A DNA stretch of 55,638 nucleotides, taken from the NCBI RefSeq assembly GCF_009800965.1, contig NZ_WUAF01000025.1, positions 1 through 55,638 on the forward strand. Reading direction: 5' to 3'. The position numbers and the translations under genes were made by a program. The notes beneath the pieces were generated by a model, which saw nothing but the letters and a program-made list of their open reading frames with translations, searched no databases and had not been told where the DNA came from. The stretch is from Cognatazoarcus halotolerans. Lineage in GTDB: Bacteria > Pseudomonadota > Gammaproteobacteria > Burkholderiales > Rhodocyclaceae. Shown one piece after another: positions 1 through 8,116 of this stretch (its first letter is position 1; every line of letters starts with the position of its first letter).

Positions 1-99
1 AAGGCCAGTATCAAGACCAAGCGATTGTTGGCGGCAACATCCGATGAGTACCGCGCCGAGTTGCTCGGATTCGAGCCGGAAGACGAGGATGACGATTGA
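1..99 (+). CDS. C-terminal tail of an unknown protein, cut by the window edge
   Basis: An open frame enters from the left edge and stops with TGA at 97-99. It leaves 32 residues that are basic at first and end in a run of Asp and Glu (EPEDEDDD). An ATG overlaps the stop (ATG at 99-101) but its frame closes after four codons, as if a downstream gene of the same operon had been cut away at a deletion junction. I do not recognise the family. That it belongs to a different original context from the next gene is inference. Confidence 0.45.
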   Translation, partial: KASIKTKRLLAATSDEYRAELLGFEPEDEDDD

Positions 100-167
100 T
101 GACGTTCGCGTAGCTGCGGGAGCCCTGGGAAGTCTACGACAACCAATCCCAAGAAAAATTTGTCGCG

Positions 168-1292
168 GTGGTGTCTGAGAAAGACGGTCAAGGAAAGCCG
201 TTTCTACCGATCTACTACAAGTCGCGGATATACATTGACCTTAGCGAACCAGATAAGTACAGCGACAATTTTGAGAGGCTTCTGCGGTGGGTTTTCGACA
301 AGCCTCTCTATCAAAAGCCGGCCCTCGGGGAAAAGCCAGCGTTTCTAAGCGATGGAGAACACATTTCGCTTGGAACTACTCCTGCATTCAAACGATGCAT
401 CGACGCGATAAAGAACAGCAAGCCTTTCGCATCTGGAGCGTTGGAAGAATATTGCGAACTATTCGTGCAGAATTTCGAGCGATTTCGCATCTCAAAGGTT
501 GATGGTCGCGAATTCGATGATGAACTCATCAGGAATATTGAAGATTTCCTGCCTTATAGAAACGAAGCAATCCAACTATTTATTACGGTGGCGCAGTACG
601 CCCCGAATCAGGAGTTCATTGGGCGCATTCATCGCTTCTTTGAGTCTCTCATTCCTTACATGCAGAGGCCCAGTGACATTCAGCAATCGAACGAATGGGA
701 TTTTGATAATTTCAAGTTTCTGGTGCACGAGCTGTTTCTATATGCGGTTGCAGCACTACTCAAACAAGACCGATTAGAAGAAGCAGCCGACTTTTTGTCA
801 CGCCAGTACTACCTCCCAGGCAACTCGGACTATGGCCGGGACTCAATGGTTGGATATTTGGTGTTCCGTGAATATCTGAAGTCCCTTGAGCATAGGAACG
901 AAAGGCTGAATCTTCGTAAATTGTCGCTCCATTCGAATTTATTGAAGGAGCGATCTGCCGGGATAAGCATCGAGTTCCGCCACTTGATGCAAGCCGACTT
1001 CATCGCGTTCCTTCGCGCAGAAATTGAAATCAACGACGAATGGAACCGCTGGTGGCCCGAAACACTTCTTCATGTCGGCCATTTTCATAGTGCTTTCGAG
1101 GTGTTTGCACGATCATCCTCTAAAGCCTACTTCGACCGAGCAAAACGTCTGATTGCAATTCAATCGCCGTCCGATCTCGCTCCACTGTTCGAGCAATACC
1201 AGACCGGTCGTCGCAAGCTGCCCACCTGGGAAATGAATAGGTTCAGGCCGGCAGCACTTGTCGGTTTTGAACATCTAGCAACCCGAGCGTAA
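168..1292 (+). CDS. 5'-truncated gene with the end of a TIR-like domain
   Basis: The 374-residue product is read from a GTG. Its first 60 residues contain FLPIYYKSRIYIDLSEPD, an RLLRWVF segment and a PALGEKPAFL stretch. This closely resembles the C-terminal end of bacterial TIR domains, where a strand ending in IDL is followed by a helix and a KPPxGxxP exit. The frame is open back to position 114, so the remnant continues a little upstream, but the TIR core (the N-terminal FISY-type strand and the catalytic Glu region) is absent. The remaining 300 or so residues are mostly helical and unrecognised. The gene ends 11 bases before an attC-like site, so it behaves as the body of a gene cassette. 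Base composition is less GC-rich than the core genes further right. Likely a broken NADase-type defence effector (inference). Confidence 0.55.
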   Translation: MVSEKDGQGKPFLPIYYKSRIYIDLSEPDKYSDNFERLLRWVFDKPLYQKPALGEKPAFLSDGEHISLGTTPAFKRCIDAIKNSKPFASGALEEYCELFVQNFERFRISKVDGREFDDELIRNIEDFLPYRNEAIQLFITVAQYAPNQEFIGRIHRFFESLIPYMQRPSDIQQSNEWDFDNFKFLVHELFLYAVAALLKQDRLEEAADFLSRQYYLPGNSDYGRDSMVGYLVFREYLKSLEHRNERLNLRKLSLHSNLLKERSAGISIEFRHLMQADFIAFLRAEIEINDEWNRWWPETLLHVGHFHSAFEVFARSSSKAYFDRAKRLIAIQSPSDLAPLFEQYQTGRRKLPTWEMNRFRPAALVGFEHLATRA

Positions 1293-1303
1293 TCAGTGAA
1301 AAG

Positions 1304-1373
1304 GCATAACTCTGTGGCCCACTGGACGCTGCGCGATAATGCCGCGCAGCGCCGGTGACCTTCACGTTGGGCA
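1304..1373 (+). other. attC-like integron recombination site (first)
   Basis: The right core GTTGGGC (1367-1373) fits the GTTRRRY consensus. A left partner GCATAAC lies at 1304-1310. Between them a 9-bp perfect stem CGCTGCGCG / CGCGCAGCG (1327-1335 and 1343-1351, loop of 7) is extended by CACTGG / CCGGTG (1320-1325 and 1352-1357). A single unpaired A at 1326 mimics the extrahelical base of attC sites. The next gene begins only 7 bases after the core, as in gene cassettes. The left core is imperfect (one mismatch and one G-T pair), which lowers certainty. Confidence 0.6.
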
Positions 1374-1379
1374 TAAGCC

Positions 1380-1826
1380 ATGCGCGACGAAATCTACATT
1401 CTCAACTTGTGCGACGCAATCTTGAGATCGCGATCGGAGCGTCAGTGTCGGTTCTCATTCTTGGTGGGTGATACCGGAAGAAGACTTCCGGTCGACGCCT
1501 ATTACCCGCATCTCCGCCTGGTGATTGAATACCACGAAAGGCAGCATTCCGTGGCGGTGCCGTTCTTCGACAACAAAGCTACGGTCAGCGGTGTTCCTCG
1601 CGGAGTACAGAGAGCCATCTATGATCAGCGGCGAAGAGAAGTCCTTCCTCAACACGGGCTGCAATTGATCGAGTTCAGTGTTGCCGAATTCATCTGCAAA
1701 GGGCGACGCTTGAAGCGCCGCGAAGGGGAAGACTTGCAAGTCATTCGCCAGAAGTTGCAGCCGTTCATTGCCCAACAAGGCGCTTCATCCGACCGTCAAA
1801 ATGCTGCGCATTTTGTCGTCGGCTGA
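1380..1826 (+). CDS. Cassette-borne orphan protein, PD-(D/E)XK/Vsr-like
   Basis: The 148-residue protein begins with ATG 7 bases after an attC core, and its stop lies inside the next attC, the usual layout of an integron cassette. The central segment PVDAYYPHLRLVIEYHERQH places an Asp (D39) and a Glu (E50) about 11 residues apart on successive strands, followed by H52 and H56. A later arginine-rich helix (YDQRRREVL, 81-89) precedes a strand LIEF. This order recalls Vsr-like and other small PD-(D/E)XK nucleases, but I recognise no named family and the nuclease reading is inference. No ribosome-binding site is obvious, so translation may depend on the cassette context. Confidence 0.6.
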   Translation: MRDEIYILNLCDAILRSRSERQCRFSFLVGDTGRRLPVDAYYPHLRLVIEYHERQHSVAVPFFDNKATVSGVPRGVQRAIYDQRRREVLPQHGLQLIEFSVAEFICKGRRLKRREGEDLQVIRQKLQPFIAQQGASSDRQNAAHFVVG

Positions 1827-1841
1827 GCTTTGTCGTTGGGC
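1770..1841 (+). other. attC-like integron recombination site (second)
   Basis: The outer cores are perfect complements: GCCCAAC (1770-1776) and GTTGGGC (1835-1841). Inside, CCGAC / GTCGG (1789-1793 and 1818-1822) and CAAAATGC / GCATTTTG (1797-1804 and 1808-1815, loop TGC) form a long imperfect hairpin. The 72-bp length fits the usual attC range. The stop codon of the preceding gene falls inside the site. Together with the first site it delimits a cassette of about 468 bp. Confidence 0.75.
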
Positions 1842-1865
1842 GTCAAAGTGAGGACGACATGAGGG

Positions 1866-2980
<1,115 letters not shown>

Positions 2981-3319
2981 ACGGGCTCAGAGGCCCAAAG
3001 TCTCGCCAATGTCATCCCGCCCAGCCTCGAGAACATCGACTCGATTGTCTTTGTTTGCAAGGCGATCGGAAAGATACGAGGTCTAGAACCGTTTAAAGAG
3101 GAGACTATAGCTCTCTCGTTCGCACTGTCCGTGCCCTTATCACAGGCCCGACTGTCGTAAAGTGCATGCCGAACGCCTCGATGTGCGAATCATGACATGA
3201 GGTCGGATCAATGTAGTGAACCGGGACCCGCAGCGGTGCGTGCCGAGTCGGTCGGGGAATTGGTTTGCGTGGCCTGCTTTGGCCGCGGACCAAGCGCTGC
3301 AGCGGCGTCCGCTTGCACC
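2981..3319. other. Noncoding stretch, no gene recognised
   Basis: These roughly 340 bases between the insertion sequence and the next gene hold no credible coding frame. No attC core and no strong hairpin followed by a T-run were seen. It is probably remnant cassette or intergenic DNA. Confidence 0.4.
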
Positions 3320-4558
3320 TCAGCGTGGTTCGGGTGGTGTCAGCAGGTGCTGCTGCAGCCGCCCTGCGGCCAGTTCGGCATCGAGCCATTCACCCAGGAT
3401 CTCGACCACTTGCTTCGACCACAGCTCACCGCCAGGAAACTCCGACTGCACCACAAGTTGGCGCTTCGCCGCATCGTAGCCGATGGCGACGGGCACATGC
3501 GCCATCATCAACCGAGCGAAGCTCGTTGATGGCGGGTCTCCGGCCTCGGCTGCCGCGCGGCGGCCTTGTAGTTCGTCTTCGGCGTAACTTAGCAGGGCCC
3601 ACCACATTGCCGGCGCAACCGGCCATAGCAGGTAGCGCGGTGCACGCACGGCGCGGCCCATCGGCGCTTGCGACCCGATCTCGTAGCGGGATTGCCAGCG
3701 TGGCTTCGGCTCAGCTGGCGGCGCTCGGCGCAGCAGGTGCTCGTCGCCCTTTGGCCCGCGCGTCCACACGAAGTGCTCAGCCAGCCATTCTCGGGTCGTC
3801 GCCTCGGGGGTGCTCGCGCCCAGAACCTTGGCATCGAAGTGCAGCAGGTCGCGCTGACCGTCCGCCAGGTTGATGAGCAACAGGGCGCCATCGTGTGCCG
3901 AGGCGGCTTCGCTCTGCAGCTGCGACACCAGCTTGCTGCCTTGCGGCGACAGGGCGAGAACCGGCTCGCCCGGGGCCGTGAAGCCGGGCGCCTGCATGAG
4001 TTCCACCGCCTGACTTTGCAAGGTGGTCACATCAAGCACCACGCGGTGATTCAGCAACAGACGGCGCCCGCCTTGCAACTGGCGCACATCCTCGGCCGAA
4101 TCGCGAATGTTCACGTGATGCACCGGGCCGGGTTGACCACCGTCGGCATCGAGCCACTGCACGGTGGCACGGCGGCGCTCATTGGCGGGTGCCACCATCA
4201 GGGCCTGCAGCTGACCCGCGTCTTCGGTGAACAGGTAGAGCGCTTCCTTGCCCGCCAGCACGGCGGGGCGGGGCGCGCCGGGCAGCACCCAGGCATCCCA
4301 GAAATCCTGGTCCGCCGATTGGCCCGCCGGGCCGGGCAACGCGACCGGACGCCCCTGGTGCAATACCTCGAACCGCAGCACGGTGTGCCGGGTGAAGCCG
4401 ACGTTGGCATTGAAATCGCGCGTGCGCTCCGTGGTCTCGACGATGCTGATCCCGCCCACGGCGGCCACGGGTGCAGCCGTGCTGCCCTGGCCAAACAAGC
4501 CTGCGGAGACCAAGGGCGCCGCGAGGGGCAACAGGGACAGTGCCCACCATCGTTTCAT
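3320..4558 (-). CDS. Unknown exported protein
   Basis: Starting at the ATG at 4558, which follows a good GGAGG site, the product is 412 residues. It begins with a signal peptide: MKRWW, a hydrophobic LSLLPLAAPLVSA core, then small residues. The frame extends upstream to 4840, but those codons precede the signal sequence and are probably untranslated. The mature part is rich in short beta-like segments (for example LYLFTEDAGQLQALMV, LLLNHRVVLDV, GALLLINLADG), which could be a periplasmic beta-propeller-like or scaffold fold. There are no cysteine pairs or catalytic signature that I recognise. It stands alone between an insertion sequence and a divergent reductase gene, so context gives no function. 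Confidence 0.7.
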   Translation of the reverse strand: MKRWWALSLLPLAAPLVSAGLFGQGSTAAPVAAVGGISIVETTERTRDFNANVGFTRHTVLRFEVLHQGRPVALPGPAGQSADQDFWDAWVLPGAPRPAVLAGKEALYLFTEDAGQLQALMVAPANERRRATVQWLDADGGQPGPVHHVNIRDSAEDVRQLQGGRRLLLNHRVVLDVTTLQSQAVELMQAPGFTAPGEPVLALSPQGSKLVSQLQSEAASAHDGALLLINLADGQRDLLHFDAKVLGASTPEATTREWLAEHFVWTRGPKGDEHLLRRAPPAEPKPRWQSRYEIGSQAPMGRAVRAPRYLLWPVAPAMWWALLSYAEDELQGRRAAAEAGDPPSTSFARLMMAHVPVAIGYDAAKRQLVVQSEFPGGELWSKQVVEILGEWLDAELAAGRLQQHLLTPPEPR

Positions 4559-5246
4559 TCGCCACCTCCGAGTAACCCACACGTATGCCAGGCGCGGCCA
4601 GTGTGTGCGGGATTTGTTCTGGGCGTTGATCCGCTGATGGTGCGGGTGACAGCCGATAGGCACGGAAAATGGTATTTGCCGGTCGTCGCGCGCAACAGGG
4701 CGGTCAGTCAAGCCGCTCGCCAACACAGCCGGCATTCTGCGCCGTGTTGTGAACGGTTTTTGCCATTTTTTTGCGCCCGACGACTCTGCGTAGTGGCGGC
4801 GGCTGACCGCCAACCGGGAGGGCGTCCCTCTCTCCCTCAAGCGATGTACCCATGGATGCCGAATTTATCCTCGGACCTGCCGGCAAGGAAAGGACGGTAC
4901 CTCTGGAAAGGCGCGAAGGGTGAGGTGAGATTGGATCAATGTCTGAAGTGCATTCTGACTCGGCGGGAGGCAACCCCGTTGGCTATGGGGTCAGTGCCCG
5001 GGCTGTGCGGAACACCGGTAAATCTGCACATGAGCCTTGGGTCATGAGCCAGACACCGGCATTGACCCCGGTGCTACCACGTCGTACCTTCCTTGCGACG
5101 GAGACAGACGGAACAGGCCGCTTGAAATGGGCTGTTGTTCATTGGCCGGTCAGGTGCTCCTTATTTGCTGCGGTGTCCGAGGGGGAAGCCGCGAGGCGGA
5201 TGCCTATCCCGACTGGATTTGTTGTGAATCGACAGGAAGGTGAATC
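4559..5246. other. Long intergenic region, no convincing gene
   Basis: About 690 bases separate two divergent genes. Several open frames cross it (for example 4939-5250 on the plus strand), but their products are low-complexity and unlike any family I know, and none has a clear ribosome-binding site. It presumably contains the promoters of both flanking genes and possibly decayed coding remnants. Confidence 0.4.
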
Positions 5247-6203
5247 TTGAAAGAGACAACCCGCATTTTCATTGTCGGCGGAGGGGCTATCGGGTTTTCG
5301 CTGGCCGCACACCTCAAAGCAGCTGGTCGGGATGTGACCGTTCTTCGAGTCAGCGGGAACGCCCCGGAGGAAGCAACCCAAACCATCGCTGTGCGGTCGG
5401 GAGAGGGGGACATCCTTGAGCAGGAAGTCGTTTCCAGGCCCTTGTCATCGCAGGGCGAGATTGACGGACTCGTCGTCCTGGCAACCAAGGCCAACGTGAA
5501 CGACTACTTGGCGGAGGTATTGTCGAGGAGCGCACATTCGACCGATCTTCTGGTCATGCAAAACGGCATCGGTGTTGAACGCCCCTTCCTGGGAAAAGGC
5601 TTCAGTAGTCTTTCGCGATGTGTTGTGTACATCACGGCTGAGAAGGTCGGAGACGGCAGCTATACAGCGCGGATGGTCAAACCGTCACCGATCGGTTCGG
5701 TCGGTGCTGCCGATGACAGGAGCGCAGAGATTGCAGGAAGGCTCAGCACAGAAACGCTGGCTTTTTACAGAGAAGACGACATCGACCGTGAGATCTGGAA
5801 GAAAGGAATCATAAACACGGTCTTCAATTCGGTGTGCCCGTTGCTGGATGTGGACAACGGTATTTTTGATCGTGATGACACGGTAATGGGGCTTGCGAGG
5901 GAAATCGTCATGGAGTGCGTCCCCGTCGCAAGCAGGCTCGGGGTCGCGGTCAGCGCCGAAGAGATTCTTGATCAGATAGTCATGATCAGCAGAAGGTCAA
6001 AGGGTCAGCTTATTTCAACCCTTCAGGACATCAGGGCAAATCGAGATACCGAGATTGCTTACTTCAACCTGGAGATCTGTCGGGTTGGGGGCGAAACAGA
6101 ACCACCAATTGATCTCCCATTGACAAGGATGTTGGGGCTATTGACCCTGAAGAAGGCAGAGATCGCCAAGGAGCGAGCCAAAATCGGGGAAAAAGCACAC
6201 TGA
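5247..6203 (+). CDS. Ketopantoate reductase (PanE/ApbA) family oxidoreductase
   Basis: The start is TTG at 5247, placed by an AGGAAGG site six bases upstream and by the protein beginning directly with the nucleotide-binding strand. The 318-residue product opens with IFIVGGGAIGFSLAAHL, a GxGxxG Rossmann motif for NADPH. It continues with the LVVLATKANV strand and the MQNGIGVE segment typical of ketopantoate reductases. A C-terminal helical domain follows with KKGIINTVFN, carrying the conserved lysine and asparagine. The family reduces 2-oxo acids such as ketopantoate, but many paralogues act on other substrates. No pantothenate gene is nearby, so panE itself cannot be claimed. Base composition suggests it belongs to the accessory left part of the window. 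Confidence 0.8.
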   Translation: MKETTRIFIVGGGAIGFSLAAHLKAAGRDVTVLRVSGNAPEEATQTIAVRSGEGDILEQEVVSRPLSSQGEIDGLVVLATKANVNDYLAEVLSRSAHSTDLLVMQNGIGVERPFLGKGFSSLSRCVVYITAEKVGDGSYTARMVKPSPIGSVGAADDRSAEIAGRLSTETLAFYREDDIDREIWKKGIINTVFNSVCPLLDVDNGIFDRDDTVMGLAREIVMECVPVASRLGVAVSAEEILDQIVMISRRSKGQLISTLQDIRANRDTEIAYFNLEICRVGGETEPPIDLPLTRMLGLLTLKKAEIAKERAKIGEKAH

Positions 6204-6274
6204 TCAAGGTCGGATCGTGTTCGCGGAGCGAGCCACGAGCAAATTGTTCTATTGAACGCGACCGGATCTGAAGG

Positions 6275-6303
6275 CAAAGAAAAAGCGGGGCATCAAGCCC
6301 CGC
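6275..6303 (-). terminator. Rho-independent terminator of the aminotransferase gene
   Basis: On the minus strand a 7-bp stem (GCGGGGC / GCCCCGC, loop of 5; plus coordinates 6285-6303) is followed by a T-rich run at 6284-6275. It sits just after the aminotransferase stop and also separates it from the convergent reductase gene. Confidence 0.8.
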
Positions 6304-6328
6304 CGTGTGTTGTCAGCTCGGCCTGCAG

Positions 6329-7537
6329 TCAGGCTTTCACCACCGCTGCGATCGCGTCGGCGACGTAGTCGATGTTTTTCGAGTTGAGCGCCGCGAGGCA
6401 GATGCGGCCGGTGGACACCGCGTAGATGCCGAACTCGTTCTTCAGCAACTCGACCTGGGCGACGGTGAGACCGGTGTAGGAGAACATGCCGCGTTGCTTG
6501 GCGACAAAGGAGAAGTCCTGTGCCACGCCGCGGCTGGCGAGTTTTTCGACCAGGCCGGTGCGCATGCTGCGAATCCGCACGCGCATGCCGGCGAGTTCGT
6601 CTTCCCACATCTGGCGCAGTTCGGGCGAGTTGAGCACCGCAGCGACGACCGCGCCGCCGTGGATCGGCGGGTTGGAGTAGTTGGTGCGGATCACCCGCTT
6701 GACCTGCGACATCACGCGGGCGGCTTCATCTTTGCTGGCGGTGACGATGGACAGCGCGCCGACTCGCTCGCCGTACAGCGAGAAGGATTTGGAGAAGGAG
6801 CTGGAGACGAAGAACTGCAGGCCCGACGCAGTGAAGGCGCGAACCGCCACGGCATCGGGCTCGATGCCTTCGGCAAAACCCTGGTAGGCCATGTCGAGGA
6901 AGGGCACCAGCGCGTGCTCGCGGCACAACTCGACGACCTCGTTCCACTGGGCGTCGGAGAGATCGGCACCGGTGGGGTTGTGGCAGCATGCGTGCAGCAC
7001 GATGACCGAGCCCGGCGGCAGGCTGGCGAGCTTCGTCTTCATGCCGTCGAAGTTCACGCCGCGGGTGGCGGCATCGTAATAGGGGTAGGTTTCGACCGGG
7101 AAGCCGGCGCCTTCGAACAGTGCGCGGTGGTTTTCCCAGCTGGGGTCGGAGATATACACGGTGGTGCCGGGCAGCAGGCGCTTGAGGTAGTCGGCGCCGA
7201 CCTTGAGCGCGCCGGTGCCGCCGAGAGCCTGGATGGTGACGACCTGGCCATTGGCCAGCAGGGCGGAGTCCTTGCCGAAGAGCAGGTTCTGTACGCCGGA
7301 GTTGTAGGCGGCGTTGCCTTCGATGGGCTGGTAGCCGCGCGGCGGCTGGGCTTCGAGGCGGGCTTTTTCAGCGCTGCGAACCGCCGCGAGCAGCGGGATC
7401 TTGCCGTTGTCATCGTAGTAGACGCCGACGCCGAGATTGACCTTGCTGCCGCGGGTGTCCGCTGCAAAGGCCTCGTTGAGGCCAAGGATCGGATCGCGGG
7501 GGGCCATCTCGACAGCGGAGAAGATCGAACTGGACAT
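6329..7537 (-). CDS. tyrB: Aromatic amino acid / aspartate aminotransferase
   Basis: This is a class I PLP aminotransferase of 402 residues, transferring amino groups between aromatic amino acids or aspartate and 2-oxoglutarate in the cytoplasm. Seen: the N-terminal MAPRDPILGLNEAF and NLGVGVYYDDNGK segments typical of the AspC/TyrB group, the HACCHNPTGADL loop with the Asn that contacts the cofactor, and the PLP lysine in SSSFSKSFSLYGERVG. The ATG at 7537 was chosen because homologues begin a few residues before FSAVEMAPRDP; upstream codons in the frame are not protein-like. TyrB and AspC cannot be separated reliably by eye. Confidence 0.88.
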   Translation of the reverse strand: MSSSIFSAVEMAPRDPILGLNEAFAADTRGSKVNLGVGVYYDDNGKIPLLAAVRSAEKARLEAQPPRGYQPIEGNAAYNSGVQNLLFGKDSALLANGQVVTIQALGGTGALKVGADYLKRLLPGTTVYISDPSWENHRALFEGAGFPVETYPYYDAATRGVNFDGMKTKLASLPPGSVIVLHACCHNPTGADLSDAQWNEVVELCREHALVPFLDMAYQGFAEGIEPDAVAVRAFTASGLQFFVSSSFSKSFSLYGERVGALSIVTASKDEAARVMSQVKRVIRTNYSNPPIHGGAVVAAVLNSPELRQMWEDELAGMRVRIRSMRTGLVEKLASRGVAQDFSFVAKQRGMFSYTGLTVAQVELLKNEFGIYAVSTGRICLAALNSKNIDYVADAIAAVVKA

Positions 7538-7670
7538 GGATGCTCCTGGTGTGCCGTGTTGCGGATGTTGGTGGGTAGATTCCGGGGCCGTCCGGGCAAT
7601 CCGGAAGGCGCAGTAGTCTAGCACGCCGGAGGGAGCGTACGCGCGGGCGACCCGCGGGCTTGTTGCGGAA

Positions 7671-7676
7671 TATAAT
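7671..7676 (+). promoter_or_regulatory. Candidate -10 box for the thioredoxin-like gene and uvrB
   Basis: A perfect TATAAT lies about 50 bases before the thioredoxin-like gene. No good -35 hexamer is visible 17 bases upstream, so the assignment rests on the -10 and on its position in the only gap before the gene pair. Confidence 0.4.
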
Positions 7677-7726
7677 CACCGGTTTGCGACACGCCCGGCG
7701 AGGGCGGCGCGCTGGAGTCTGGACTC

Positions 7727-8110
7727 ATGGTCGAAGCAGCTTCCTGCGGATTTTCGGTGGTCTGTCTGTGTGCGGACTGGTGCGGTACCTGCCGCGACTA
7801 CCGCGCGCAGTTCGATGCGCTGGCCGCGGAGTTCGCCGACGGGCGCTTCGTCTGGTTCGACATCGAGGACGATGCCGAACGTGTCGGGCACATCGACGTC
7901 GAGACCTTCCCGACCTTGCTCATCGAACGCGCCGGTCATGTGGTGTACCTCGGTGCGGTGTTGCCGGACCCGGGCCATGCGCGACGTCTCATCGCCTCGT
8001 TTGCCGGAATGACGGGGGATGAGGCGGGGCGATACGCGCAGGCAAACGCCGAGCGGGCCGAATGGCAGTCGCTCATGCCGACCCTGGAACCTGAAACCCG
8101 CGAGGGCTGA
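7727..8110 (+). CDS. Thioredoxin-fold protein
   Basis: The 127-residue protein carries CADWCGTCRDY near residue 15, with a CGTC redox pair in the thioredoxin active-site position. A DVETFPTLLIE segment supplies the cis-proline. There is no signal peptide, so it should act in the cytoplasm as a small disulfide reductase or scaffold. It ends six bases before uvrB and is very probably cotranscribed with it. The link to nucleotide excision repair is unexplained and may be only positional. Confidence 0.8.
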   Translation: MVEAASCGFSVVCLCADWCGTCRDYRAQFDALAAEFADGRFVWFDIEDDAERVGHIDVETFPTLLIERAGHVVYLGAVLPDPGHARRLIASFAGMTGDEAGRYAQANAERAEWQSLMPTLEPETREG

Positions 8111-8116
8111 GCAGGC

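Noticed and set aside
2981-3319. Searched for a third attC site after the insertion sequence.
   Set aside because: No GTTRRRY core with a matching partner was found.
3668-5047. A long plus-strand frame opposite the unknown exported protein.
   Set aside because: It is the complement of a high-GC gene with a signal peptide and ribosome-binding site; its own product is low-complexity.
4939-5250. A 103-codon plus-strand frame upstream of the reductase gene.
   Set aside because: The composition is unlike a protein, there is no ribosome-binding site, and it overlaps the reductase start.
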